A DNA stretch of 64,000 nucleotides from an uncultured Rhodospirillales bacterium (lineage in GTDB: Bacteria > Pseudomonadota > Alphaproteobacteria > Acetobacterales > Acetobacteraceae): contig CAILMF010000029.1 of assembly GCA_903835235.1 (NCBI GenBank), positions 23,761-87,760 on the forward strand. The letters are read 5' to 3'. This document shows, piece after piece, positions 56,275 through 64,000 of the stretch. The notes beneath the pieces were generated by a model. It worked only from the letters and a program-made list of their open reading frames with translations, had not been told where the DNA came from and made no database searches. Position 1 is the first letter of the stretch, and every line of letters starts with the position of its first letter. A program made the translations under genes and the position numbers.

Positions 56275-56396
56275 CCCCTGACGAGAGAGCCGCCCTGGAC
56301 CGCCGCCGCCGCCACCGCAACTGGGCCATGCTCGGCGCGCTGGGTGGGCTGGTGGTGCTGTTCTACTTCATCACCATCGCCAAGTTCGTCCACTAG
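56271..56396 (+). CDS. small CoxF-like oxidase-cluster membrane protein
   Basis: 41 residues, starting in the overlap with ctaB (ATGA): a highly basic N-terminus ([20 protein letters not shown]) and one membrane helix ([20 protein letters not shown]). Its place between ctaB and ctaG matches the small CoxF/assembly proteins of alphaproteobacterial oxidase operons. The function is not established. Confidence 0.75.
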   Translation: MTPDERAALDRRRRHRNWAMLGALGGLVVLFYFITIAKFVH

Positions 56397-56439
56397 CGCA
56401 GCATGCGCCCTGTCGGGCCCATGTCGTGCTCCATGACCG

Positions 56440-56500
56440 GTTGAATCCAGGGCAAGAACCCTGCCCCGATGATTTCAGCGGAACGGATAATGCCCTGGCG
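56440..56500 (+). repeat. dispersed palindromic element A, copy 3
   Basis: Outer arms CCAGGGCA/TGCCCTGG pair perfectly; where copy 1 has an A-T pair this copy has G-C. Shared blocks: TTGAATCCAG, GGCAAGAA, GATGATTTCAGCGGAACGGA. It sits in the gap between the small oxidase gene and ctaG and touches element B copy 3. Confidence 0.8.
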
Positions 56501-56600
56501 GCTGCCAGGCGCGGACTGAAGCGCCCGAGAACCGCCAGCGCTTTGTTTTCTCGTGGGATTCACGTCTTCGGCGATTCCGCCTGGGACGATCACACTCCAG
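56497..56600 (+). repeat. dispersed two-hairpin element B, copy 3
   Basis: Hairpin GGCGG...GGCGC with GCGCC...CCGCC and loop GGACTGAA (56497-56536), then CCAGCGCTTTGTTTTCTC and the 43-base core starting GTGGGATTCACG (56553-56595). The core differs from copy 1 at four positions. It lies 15 bases before ctaG. Confidence 0.8.
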
Positions 56601-56610
56601 GAGCCAGCAG

Positions 56611-57210
56611 ATGGACCGCTCCCGCCTGCACCGCCGCAACCGCATGCTGGGCCTTGGCGTCGCAGTCGGCGTCGCGGGCATGGTGGGCTTGGCCTTCGCC
56701 TCGGTGCCGCTGTACCGCATGTTCTGCCAGGCCACCGGCTACAACGGCACGGTACAGGTGGGCGGCGCGGTGGCGCCCGGTGCCGGCGACGTCACCATGA
56801 CCATCCGCTTCAATGCCAATGTGAATCCCGGCCTGCCCTGGCGCTTCGCGCCCGAGCGCCGCAGCATGCCGCTGCGCGTGGGCGAGGAGGGGCTGGCTTT
56901 CTACACCGCCACCTCCACGGCGGCGGAGGCGACCACCGGCGTTGCCACCTACAATGTCACGCCGGAGGTGGTCGGCCGCTATTTCCACAAGACCGCCTGC
57001 TTCTGCTTCAATGAACAGACCCTGGCGCCGGGGCAGCAGGCCGAAATGCCGCTGACCTTCTGGGTGGACCCCGAGATCACCCGGGACCCCAACACGGCGG
57101 GCATCCGCACCATCACCATCAACTACACCTTCTTCCGCACGCTGGAGGACGCCGCCCGCAGCGGGGCGGTGGCCAATGCCGGCCAACATGTCGGTCCCCT
57201 GGTGCGCTGA
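56611..57210 (+). CDS. ctaG: cytochrome c oxidase assembly protein CtaG/Cox11
   Basis: Copper chaperone that loads CuB of CtaD. 199 residues: basic N-terminus, one membrane helix (about 12-32, with FASVPLYRMFCQATGYNG), then a periplasmic immunoglobulin-like domain. The copper-binding pair is in FHKTACFCFNEQ. GGAGCCAGCAG lies before the ATG. Confidence 0.97.
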   Translation: MDRSRLHRRNRMLGLGVAVGVAGMVGLAFASVPLYRMFCQATGYNGTVQVGGAVAPGAGDVTMTIRFNANVNPGLPWRFAPERRSMPLRVGEEGLAFYTATSTAAEATTGVATYNVTPEVVGRYFHKTACFCFNEQTLAPGQQAEMPLTFWVDPEITRDPNTAGIRTITINYTFFRTLEDAARSGAVANAGQHVGPLVR

Positions 57211-57249
57211 ACTGCGGCATGCTGCCTCCGCATAAGCGGGAGGCAGCCC

Positions 57250-58260
57250 ATGGACATCACCGAGCACACGCTGCGCACGGCGCGGCACACCACCCATTAC
57301 CTGGCCAGCGGCCCGGCCGAGGGCACGCCGCTGATCTTCGTGCATGGCTGGCCGGAGCTGGCGATCTCCTGGCGGCACCAGCTGCCGGTCTTCGGCGCGC
57401 TGGGCTTCCGCGCCATTGCGCCGGACATGCGCGGCTATGGTCGGTCCAGCGTGTATCCGCGGCATGAGGACTACGCGCTGGAGCCCATCGTCGCCGACAT
57501 GCTGGAGCTGCTGGATCACCTGGGCGCCGACCGCGCGCTGTGGGTCGGGCATGACTGGGGCAGCCCGGTGGTCTGGAGCCTGGCGGCGCACCATGCCCAG
57601 CGCTGCCATGGCGTGGCCAATCTGTGCGTGCCGTACAACGCGCTGACCGAACGGCTCTCGCTGATCGACCGCGGCTTGTACCCGGAAGCCGAATATCCCT
57701 ACGGCCAATGGGACTACATGGCCTTCTACCAGGAGAATTTCGCCAAGGCGGTGGCCGACTTCGAGGCCGATATCCCCGCCACGGTGCGCGCGCTGTTCCG
57801 CCGTGGCAGCGCGGAGGCGGTGGGCAAGCCGGCGCGCACGGCAGCCATCCGCCGCGCCGGGGGCCGGTTTGGCGGCGCCGGCCGGGCGCCGGACCTGCCG
57901 CTGGACACCGGGGTGCTGACGCCGGAGGAGGCCAGCCAATACGCCGCCGCCCTGGCCCGCAACGGCTTCTTCGGGCCGGACAGTTGGTACATGAACCACG
58001 CGGCCAACGCCGCCTATGCCGCGCGGGCGCCCCATGGCGGCAGGCTGGCGCTGCCGGTGCTGTTCCTGCACGGCGCCTACGACACCACCTGCGAGACCAT
58101 GACCTCCCGACTGGCGGAACCGATGCGGCGCGACTGTGCCGACCTGGCGGAGGTGGTGGTGGCCTCCGGCCATTGGATGGCGCAGGAGCAGCCGCGGGCG
58201 GTCAATGCCGCCCTGGCCCGCTGGCTGGGTGCCCGCTTCCCGCAGCTGTGGCGGGTATGA
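57250..58260 (+). CDS. alpha/beta hydrolase, epoxide-hydrolase-like
   Basis: Soluble alpha/beta hydrolase of 336 residues. Oxyanion motif HGWPE (about 33), nucleophile elbow GHDWGSP with Asp as nucleophile, which points to epoxide or halide hydrolysis rather than esterase activity, and a C-terminal His in ASGHWMAQEQP. It sits between ctaG and ctaE on the same strand, where an oxidase gene would be expected; it has no known role in oxidase assembly and is probably an insertion into the cluster. Confidence 0.88.
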   Translation: MDITEHTLRTARHTTHYLASGPAEGTPLIFVHGWPELAISWRHQLPVFGALGFRAIAPDMRGYGRSSVYPRHEDYALEPIVADMLELLDHLGADRALWVGHDWGSPVVWSLAAHHAQRCHGVANLCVPYNALTERLSLIDRGLYPEAEYPYGQWDYMAFYQENFAKAVADFEADIPATVRALFRRGSAEAVGKPARTAAIRRAGGRFGGAGRAPDLPLDTGVLTPEEASQYAAALARNGFFGPDSWYMNHAANAAYAARAPHGGRLALPVLFLHGAYDTTCETMTSRLAEPMRRDCADLAEVVVASGHWMAQEQPRAVNAALARWLGARFPQLWRV

Positions 58261-58407
58261 TCCGGCCGGCCAGGCCACGTTACCGGCTGTTCAGCGGCAA
58301 ATCACCCGCGCGGGCTTGATCCGGCGGCCGTTTTCGGGATTGATGCAGCCCGACCGGCAGCGCTCCGCAAGGGGCGAAGCCTAGCCATGTAACGACCAGG
58401 ACGCGCA

Positions 58408-59292
58408 ATGGCCACCAGCACCACTGTCTCCGCGGACGGCGAAGTTGCGCCCCCGCACAAGCACCCCTACCACCTGCTCGACCCCTCGCCCTGGCCGCTG
58501 ATCGGTGCCTTCTCGGGCGGCGCGCTGGTGCTGGGCATCATCCTGAACGCCCATTACGGCGACCGGATCTGCTTCTTCGTCGGCCTGGCCGGCGTGCTGT
58601 TCACCATGTTCATGTGGTGGCGCGACGTGGTGAAGGAAGCCCATACCCCGGGCGTCCACACCCCCATCGTCCGCATTGGCCTGCGCTATGGCATGACGCT
58701 GTTCATCGCCTCCGAAGTGATGTTCTTCGTGGCGTTCTTCTGGGCCTTCTTCCACTTCGCGCTGTACCCGGAACACGTGCTGACGCTGGACCCCGCCGTG
58801 GCCGCGGCGCAGGCCACCACGCCGGCGGTGTGGCCGCCGCATGGGGTCAAGACCTTCGACCCCTTCGGCCTGCCCTTCCTGAACACCATGATCCTGCTGC
58901 TGTCGGGCTGCACGGTGACCTGGGCGCACCACGCGCTGCTGGAGAACAACCGGGCGCACCTGAAGCTGGGCCTGGCGATCACGGTGCTGCTCGGCATCAC
59001 CTTCACCATCTGCCAGGCGATCGAGTATGCGGAAGCGCCCTTCGCCTTCGCCGGCGGCGGCGTCTATCCCTCCACCTTCTTCCTGGCCACCGGCTTCCAC
59101 GGCTTCCACGTGATGGTCGGCACCATCTTCCTGGCGGTCTGCCTGTTCCGCTCCATGGCCGGGCACTTCACGCCGGAGAAGCACTTCGGCTTCGAAGCCG
59201 CCGCCTGGTACTGGCACTTCGTCGACGTGGTGTGGCTGTTCCTCTTCGTCGCCATCTATTGGTGGGGCGCGGGCGAGATCGCCGCGCACTGA
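58408..59292 (+). CDS. ctaE: cytochrome c oxidase subunit III
   Basis: Seven-helix subunit III, 294 residues. Typical blocks: HPYHLLDPSPWPLIGAFSGG near the N-terminus, FIASEVMFFVAFFWAFFHFA with the conserved Glu, GFHGFHVMVGTIFLAVCLFR and AAAWYWHFVDVVWLFLFVAI at the end. It has its own 148-base upstream gap after the hydrolase and is followed within five bases by the DUF983 gene. Confidence 0.97.
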   Translation: MATSTTVSADGEVAPPHKHPYHLLDPSPWPLIGAFSGGALVLGIILNAHYGDRICFFVGLAGVLFTMFMWWRDVVKEAHTPGVHTPIVRIGLRYGMTLFIASEVMFFVAFFWAFFHFALYPEHVLTLDPAVAAAQATTPAVWPPHGVKTFDPFGLPFLNTMILLLSGCTVTWAHHALLENNRAHLKLGLAITVLLGITFTICQAIEYAEAPFAFAGGGVYPSTFFLATGFHGFHVMVGTIFLAVCLFRSMAGHFTPEKHFGFEAAAWYWHFVDVVWLFLFVAIYWWGAGEIAAH

Positions 59293-59296
59293 TGCC

Positions 59297-59662
59297 ATGA
59301 CCGCATCGGGGGGAGGAGCGCCGCTCCTCCAGACCGCCATCCTGGGCCGCTGTCCGCGTTGCGGGCGCGGCCCTTTGTATTCCGGGCTGCTGCGCTTCAA
59401 GCCGGCCTGCGAAAGCTGCGGCCTGCCGCTGACGCCCTATGATGGCGGCGATGGCGCGGCGGTGGCCGGTATCTTCATCGTCGGAGCCCTGGCCGTCATC
59501 AGCGTCATCGTGGTGGATGTGAAGTACCAGCCGCCGATCTGGCTGCATGCGGTGGTCTGGCCGCTGCCGGTGCTGGCACTGGCCATCTGGGTCATGCGCG
59601 TGGCCAAGGCGGCGCTGGCGGCGGCGCAATGGCGGCATCGGCAAGGGGAGATCGAGTCCTGA
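59297..59662 (+). CDS. DUF983 family membrane protein
   Basis: 121 residues. It begins with a zinc-ribbon-like Cys pattern (RCPRCGRGPLYSGLLRF and CESCGLPL: Cys-x-x-Cys twice), then two membrane helices (about 58-80 and 84-106). DUF983 proteins are regular members of alphaproteobacterial oxidase clusters, between ctaE and SURF1; their function is unproven. The stop overlaps the possible CTG start of SURF1. Confidence 0.9.
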   Translation: MTASGGGAPLLQTAILGRCPRCGRGPLYSGLLRFKPACESCGLPLTPYDGGDGAAVAGIFIVGALAVISVIVVDVKYQPPIWLHAVVWPLPVLALAIWVMRVAKAALAAAQWRHRQGEIES

Positions 59663-60348
59663 GCAAGCGCGGGCTACCGGTGTTCTGGCCGGTCATCGCG
59701 GCGCTGCCGGTGCTGGCGGTGCTGCTGGTGCTGGGCACCTGGCAGATGCGCCGGCTGCACTGGAAGGAAGCGGTGCTGGCGCAGTTGGCGGTGGCCGAGA
59801 CCGCGACCCCGGTGCCGCTGGATAGCGCGCTGCCGCAGCCCTGGACGCGGCTGCAGGTGGCGGGCCAGCTGGACCATGGGCATGAGGTGCTGTTGGGCGC
59901 CGAGGTGCGCGGCTCTCGCATGGGCGCGCAGCTGGTGACGCCGCTGCTGCGCGAGGGCGCGCCGCCGCTGCTGGTGCTGCGCGGCTGGGTGCCGCTGGAC
60001 CGGACCCAGCCGATTACCCGGCCGGAAGGCGAGGTGACGCTGACCGGCTATGTCCGTCAGGGCGAGCAGGCCGGCTGGGTGGCGGCGAAGGACGACCCGG
60101 TGACGCGGCTGTTCTACACCTTCAACCCCGCGGCCATTGGCCAGGCGCTGGGGCTGGCGCCGGTGCTGCCCTTCGGCCTGGTGGTGGTGGGCGAGGCGAT
60201 CGGCAGCCAGCTGCCGGTGCCGGCCACCACCCTGCCGAAGCCGGAGAACCCGCATCTGGGCTATGCGCTGACCTGGTACGGGCTGGCGATGACGCTGGTG
60301 GGCGTGGTGGTCGCCTTCACCTGGCGGCGCTGGAAGGAAGCCAAATGA
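59629..60348 (+). CDS. SURF1-family oxidase assembly protein
   Basis: Assists heme a insertion into CtaD. The first helix is GLPVFWPVIAALPVLAVLL, then LGTWQMRRLHWKEAVL, a SURF1 signature; LRGWVPLDRTQP and the second helix near 215-235 follow. The listed ATG at 59629 gives 239 residues but has no ribosome site. A CTG at 59659, overlapping the DUF983 stop as CTGA and preceded by AAGGGGAG at nine bases, would give 229 residues starting SKRGLPVFWPV and looks more natural. Confidence 0.9.
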   Translation: MAASARGDRVLSKRGLPVFWPVIAALPVLAVLLVLGTWQMRRLHWKEAVLAQLAVAETATPVPLDSALPQPWTRLQVAGQLDHGHEVLLGAEVRGSRMGAQLVTPLLREGAPPLLVLRGWVPLDRTQPITRPEGEVTLTGYVRQGEQAGWVAAKDDPVTRLFYTFNPAAIGQALGLAPVLPFGLVVVGEAIGSQLPVPATTLPKPENPHLGYALTWYGLAMTLVGVVVAFTWRRWKEAK

Positions 60349-61826
60349 ACGCAGCCTATGCGCGGCTGAAGACGCGCTTTGCCCGGATCGCCACCCTGGG
60401 GGAGGCGCAGGCCATGCTGGGCTGGGACGCCAGCGCCATGATGCCGCCGGGCGGCGGCGCGGCGCGGGGCGAGCAGCTGGCGACGCTGGCGGGGTTGGCG
60501 CATGAGCTGCTGACCGCGCCGGAGGTGGCCGATGACCTTGCCGCCGCGGCAGCCGATGGCGACTGGGACGCCCCGAACCTTGAGCTGATGCGGCGGGGCC
60601 ATGCCCGCGCCACGGCGCTGCCGACCAGCCTGGTGGAAGCCAGCGCGCGGGCCAACAGCGCCTGCGAGAAGGTCTGGCGCGGCGCCAAGGCAGCCAGCGA
60701 CTTCGCGGCGGTGCGGCCCTACCTTACCGAGGTGGTGCGGTTACAGCGGGAAACCGCCCAGGCGCTCTCGGCTGCCTCCGGCCTCAGCCCCTATGACGCG
60801 CTGATGGAGGGCTATCAGCGCGGCGTGACCGCGGCCGAGGTGGCGCCGGTCTTCACCGCCTACGAAGCTTTCCTGCGGGAAGCGCTGCCACAGGTGGAGG
60901 AACGCCAGGCGCGCGGGCCGGCCGCGGTGCCGCTGGCCGGGCCGTTTCCGGTGCCGGCGCAGCGGGCGCTGTGCCGCAGCCTGAGCCAGCGCGTCGGGCT
61001 GGATTACGACCACGCCCGGCTGGACGAATCGCTGCATCCCTTCTGCGGCGGCACGCCGACGGATATCCGCATCACCACCTTCTACAGCGAGGCCGAGGTG
61101 GCGAAGGCGCTGATGGGCGTGCTGCACGAGACCGGCCATGCGGTCTACGAGCGCAACCTGCCGGAGCCTTGGGCGCGCCAGCCCGTGGGCGAGGCGGCGG
61201 GCATGGCGGCGCATGAATCGCAGAGCCTGATCGTGGAGATGCAGGCCTGCCGCAGCGATGCCTTCCTGCGGTTTCTCGGCCCGCAGCTGCTGGCCAGCTT
61301 CGGTGGGGACGCCGCGCAGTATGCACCGGAAAATCTCGGCCGGCTGTGGCGGCATGTCTCGCGCGGGTTCATTCGCGTGGATGCGGATGAGATCACCTAC
61401 CCGGCGCACGTGATCCTGCGCTTCCGGCTGGAACAGGCGCTGATCGGCGGCCAGTTGGCGGTGGCGGACCTGCCGGCGGCCTGGAACGAGGGTTTCTTCC
61501 AGCTGCTGGGCGTACGGCCGCCGAATGATGCGCAGGGCTGTTTGCAGGACATCCACTGGCACGACGGCGCCTTCGGCTACTTCCCCAGCTACACCCTGGG
61601 CGCCATGGCCGCGGCGCAGCTGATGCAGGCGGCGCGGGCGGCGGTGCCGGGGCTGGAGGACGCGCTGGCGCAGGGCGAGTTGGCGCCGCTGATGGGCTGG
61701 CTGCGGGAGAAGGTGCACAGCCAGGGCAGCCGCCTGGGCTTCCAGGACCTGCTGCGCCATGCCACCGGCAAGCCGCTGGACCCCGGCGACTTCACGCGGC
61801 ATCTGCGGGCGCGCTACCTGGGTTGA
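60345..61826 (+). CDS. M32-family metallocarboxypeptidase
   Basis: Zinc carboxypeptidase of the thermostable carboxypeptidase 1 (Taq) family, 493 residues, the usual length. The active site is GVLHETGHAVYERNLP with His261, Glu262 and His265; AAGMAAHESQSLIVEMQ supplies the third ligand Glu. HPFCGGTPTDIRITTFY is the family hallmark. It starts within the SURF1 stop (ATGA). Confidence 0.95.
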   Translation: MNAAYARLKTRFARIATLGEAQAMLGWDASAMMPPGGGAARGEQLATLAGLAHELLTAPEVADDLAAAAADGDWDAPNLELMRRGHARATALPTSLVEASARANSACEKVWRGAKAASDFAAVRPYLTEVVRLQRETAQALSAASGLSPYDALMEGYQRGVTAAEVAPVFTAYEAFLREALPQVEERQARGPAAVPLAGPFPVPAQRALCRSLSQRVGLDYDHARLDESLHPFCGGTPTDIRITTFYSEAEVAKALMGVLHETGHAVYERNLPEPWARQPVGEAAGMAAHESQSLIVEMQACRSDAFLRFLGPQLLASFGGDAAQYAPENLGRLWRHVSRGFIRVDADEITYPAHVILRFRLEQALIGGQLAVADLPAAWNEGFFQLLGVRPPNDAQGCLQDIHWHDGAFGYFPSYTLGAMAAAQLMQAARAAVPGLEDALAQGELAPLMGWLREKVHSQGSRLGFQDLLRHATGKPLDPGDFTRHLRARYLG

Positions 61827-61988
61827 CGGGGACGGGCGCTGCCTCAAGCCTGGCTGCCAAGGCGCGGAGTGCCGGCGGGGCTGAAGCGGCTGGGCTATCC
61901 GCTCCGCCCCACCCGCCTGACGCGGCTGTGACCACGGGCGCTTGATTTCCCGGCGGGCGCCGCGCCTGCCGCCGTTACACTGCCGGAC

Positions 61989-63185
61989 ATGCCACATGCC
62001 ATGCCGTTGATGGCGACCCTTGTCGCCGCGCTTTCCGCTGCCCTGCTGCTGGGCGTCATCGCCCGCAAGCTGAACCTGCCGCCGATCGTCGGCTATCTGC
62101 TGGCCGGCATCGCCATCGGGCCGCATACGCCGGGCTTCACCGGCGACATGCAACTGGCGGCCGAGTTGGCGGAGATCGGCATCGTGCTGCTGATGTTCGG
62201 CGTCGGGCTGCATTTTTCCCCGCGGGAGCTGGCGGAGGCGCGCGGCGTGGCACTGCCGGGCGCCATCGGCCAGATGCTGGTGGCGACGCTGCTGGGCTGG
62301 GGCCTGGCCAGGCTGCTGGGCTGGGGCGATGGCGCCGGGCTGATCTTCGGGCTGTCGCTCTCCGTCGCCAGCACCGTGGTGCTGCTGCGCGCCCTGCAGG
62401 AACGCGGCGAGGAGCGCAGCCCGGTCGGGCATATCGCGGTGGGCTGGCTGGTGGTGGAGGATCTGGCGATGGTGCTGGCGCTGGTGCTGGCGCCGATAGC
62501 GGCAGGGTTGCTGGACGGCGCCGCGCCGGCGGGCTGGGGGCTGCTGAACTCGGTCGGCGTCACACTCGCAAAAGTGGTGGCCTTCGTCGCGCTGATGCTG
62601 ATCGTCGGCGCGCGGGTGCTGCCCTGGTGCCTCTCCCTGGTGGGGGGGTTGCGCAGCCGGGAACTGTTCTCCCTGGCGGCGCTGGTGGCGGCCATCGGCG
62701 TGGCCTTCGCGGCCTATGCGGTGTTCGAGGTCTCGCTGGCGCTGGGCGCCTTCCTGGCCGGCATGGTGCTGGGGCAGTCGCCGCTGAGTCAGAAGGCGGC
62801 GGAGCAGACCCTGCCGTTGCGCGATGCCTTTGCCGTGCTGTTCTTCGTCTCGGTCGGCATGCTGTTCGACCCCGCGATCCTGTGGCACCGGCCGCTGGAG
62901 GTGGCGGGGACGCTGGCCGTGGTGGTCGGCGGCAAGGCGCTGGCGGCCTGGGGCATTGCCCGGGCGCTGGGGCAGGACAACCGGGCGGCGCTGACCATTG
63001 CCGCCGCGCTGGGGCAGATCGGCGAGTTCAGCTTCATCCTGGCCGGGCTTGGCGTGGCCGAGGGGCTGCTGCCGCCGGAAGGGCGCGACCTGGTGCTGGC
63101 CGCGGCCCTGCTGAGCATTGCGTTGAACCCGCTGCTGTTCCGGCTGGGTGACCGGCTGGCGGGGCCGAAGCCGGCCGCGCGCTGA
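61989..63185 (+). CDS. Kef-type cation:proton antiporter
   Basis: CPA2-family antiporter of 398 residues, twelve to thirteen helices. N-terminal pattern LPPIVGYLLAGIAIGPHTPG and LLMFGVGLHFSPREL; the transport site is in VGWLVVEDLAMVLALVLAPI with the Glu-Asp pair, and LGQIGEFSFILAGLGV near the end. Unlike YbaL/KefB it has no C-terminal RCK/TrkA-N domain, only ~15 residues after the last helix. The start may be 61989 or the in-frame ATG at 62001. Confidence 0.92.
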   Translation: MPHAMPLMATLVAALSAALLLGVIARKLNLPPIVGYLLAGIAIGPHTPGFTGDMQLAAELAEIGIVLLMFGVGLHFSPRELAEARGVALPGAIGQMLVATLLGWGLARLLGWGDGAGLIFGLSLSVASTVVLLRALQERGEERSPVGHIAVGWLVVEDLAMVLALVLAPIAAGLLDGAAPAGWGLLNSVGVTLAKVVAFVALMLIVGARVLPWCLSLVGGLRSRELFSLAALVAAIGVAFAAYAVFEVSLALGAFLAGMVLGQSPLSQKAAEQTLPLRDAFAVLFFVSVGMLFDPAILWHRPLEVAGTLAVVVGGKALAAWGIARALGQDNRAALTIAAALGQIGEFSFILAGLGVAEGLLPPEGRDLVLAAALLSIALNPLLFRLGDRLAGPKPAAR

Positions 63186-63195
63186 GGGCAGCGCC

Positions 63196-63777
63196 TTACC
63201 GGAAGGTGACGTCCCGCACCGAGCAGCTTTCCAGCGGCGACCATTCGCGCCGGTTCTGGTCCGCCAGCACCAGCGCGACATCCAGCAGGCAGCCGCCGCC
63301 AGCGGGCATGTTGACCCAGAGCCGGCCACCAGGCGGCAGCGGCCCGGTGATCAGCAGGTCGAAGGCGGTGGCGATCTGCCCGCCGGGGGCAACGTAGAGC
63401 TCCACGATCTCCTGGCCGGTGCCGTTGATGAACTCGAAGCTCGGGTCATCGGTGGGCGGTGCGGGCTCGCCCCAGACCAGCTGCGGGTTGGCGCAGAGGT
63501 CGACCTTGAAGCGCTGTTCCTCGACGCCGCCGGCGAATTCCACCAGCACGTCCTGGCGGCATTCCGGGCTGGCCGGGCGCATTTCCTGCACGGCGCGGTT
63601 GGCCACCGGTGCGGCGTTCAGCTTGCGGCCCCAGTCGCCGGAACGTGACGGCGAGGCATAGACCGCGACGATGCTGCGCCCGGTGTGATTCTGCAACCTG
63701 AAGTGCGTATCCGCCAGGGCCGGGCCGGCCGCCAAGATCGCCGCTGCCCAGGCCAACAACCACCACCGACGCGTCAT
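63196..63777 (-). CDS. secreted protein with two tandem copies of a Cys-containing beta domain
   Basis: 193 residues from the ATG at 63777: signal peptide MTRRWWLLAWAAAILAAGPA ending LAD, then two similar ~80-residue domains. Domain 1 has FRLQNHTGRSIVAVY, PECRQDVLVEFAGG and KVDLC; domain 2 has FEFINGTGQEIVELY, GGCLLDVALVLAD and LESC. The pattern N-x-T-G-x-x-I-x-x-(L/V)Y and paired cysteines recur, and also match the end of the caspase-fold protein at 20.1-21.4 kb. No named family recognised; role unknown. Confidence 0.75.
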   Translation of the reverse strand: MTRRWWLLAWAAAILAAGPALADTHFRLQNHTGRSIVAVYASPSRSGDWGRKLNAAPVANRAVQEMRPASPECRQDVLVEFAGGVEEQRFKVDLCANPQLVWGEPAPPTDDPSFEFINGTGQEIVELYVAPGGQIATAFDLLITGPLPPGGRLWVNMPAGGGCLLDVALVLADQNRREWSPLESCSVRDVTFR

Positions 63778-64000
63778 CCAGTCCCCCGTCACGCACGATC
63801 CGACGCGACGATAGCAGGGCCGGCCGGCCACGTCATTCGGGGGTGGGGCAAAAGGCCGCGTGCCGGCCCGGCCAGAGATGCGCATGCACAAGCCCCGGCG
63901 CCATCGCTGGCGGCAAGGGCATGAAAAACCCGGCGCCATCGCTGGCGGCAAGGGCATGAAAAACCCGGCGCCATCGCTGGCGGCAAGGGCATGAAAAACC
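63778..64000. other. window-end intergenic region with tandem repeat
   Basis: No gene supported. A minus-strand frame continuing upstream of the secreted protein runs through the repeat and is not convincing. The last ~108 bases are a 35-bp tandem repeat that continues beyond the window. Confidence 0.6.
63893..64000 (+). repeat. 35-bp tandem repeat, three copies, running off the window
   Basis: Units contain CGGCGCCATCGCTGGCGGCA then AGGGCATGAAAAAC; GGCGCC recurs at 63897, 63932 and 63967, exactly 35 apart. The copies are virtually identical, and 35 is not a multiple of three, so it is not a coding repeat in one frame. Confidence 0.88.

Noticed and set aside
60741..63329. An 862-codon open frame on the minus strand
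   Set aside because: Antisense to the M32 peptidase and the antiporter, Gln/Arg/His-rich and without recognisable motifs; a composition artefact.

Overview
The window looks like chromosomal DNA from a very GC-rich alphaproteobacterium, most likely the Acetobacteraceae/Roseomonas group of the Rhodospirillales. The reasons are the strong G/C bias at third codon positions, an F1-only ATP synthase operon (atpH-A-G-D-C with no F0 genes), an aa3 cytochrome oxidase cluster with ctaB/ctaG/SURF1/DUF983, a PmtA-type lipid methyltransferase, and three separate Bug/TctC-type periplasmic binding proteins. This placement is inference from gene content; no rRNA or tRNA gene was seen.

Layout. 0-4 kb: flagellar stator genes motA/motB (minus strand) and a membrane glycosyltransferase. 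4.4-7.9 kb: a peptide-type ABC importer (binding protein plus two permeases, no ATPase gene). 8.1-10.7 kb: a NYN-domain protein and a Bug protein. 11-13.5 kb: rhodanese, DNA glycosylase and MAPEG-like genes (minus) and hemW (plus), with a copy of the same multi-hairpin cassette on each side. 13.8-17.8 kb: TauE/SafE exporter, TIGR02186-type protein, universal stress protein, TauD-type dioxygenase and a Bug protein. 17.8-23 kb: GTP cyclohydrolase II, an orphan OmpR-type regulator, a secreted caspase-fold protease and an MFS carrier. 23.1-28.2 kb: atpHAGDC. 28.5-33.4 kb: diiron ferritin-like protein, GH10 lipoprotein, DUF2252 protein, Bug protein and CutA. 33.5-34.4 kb: a markedly AT-richer two-gene islet (Panacea-domain protein plus small two-helix membrane protein). 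34.4-40 kb: Ldh2-type dehydrogenase, SpoU methyltransferase and an Mla-type lipid transport operon. 40.7-44 kb: Hpt plus LuxO-like sigma-54 activator, then a TAT-exported binding protein. 44-52 kb: XRE regulator, lnt, AraC/MFS pair, DMT carrier, pmtA and mntH. 52.2-60.3 kb: SmtB-type regulator and the cytochrome oxidase genes, interrupted by an alpha/beta hydrolase. 60.3-64 kb: M32 carboxypeptidase, Kef-type antiporter and a secreted duplicated-domain protein.

The best candidates for something new are: (i) the foreign-looking Panacea antitoxin/membrane toxin pair at 33.5-34.4 kb, with its own promoter and operator-like inverted repeat; (ii) a dispersed two-hairpin intergenic element (three copies, at 32.9, 47.6 and 56.5 kb) whose stems change sequence while keeping base pairing; (iii) a second palindromic family (three copies, two of them an inverted pair at 4.1 kb); and (iv) intergenic cassettes of serial hairpins at 10.7 and 13.5 kb. 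Housekeeping genes dominate the rest. No CRISPR array, prophage or recognisable insertion sequence was found.
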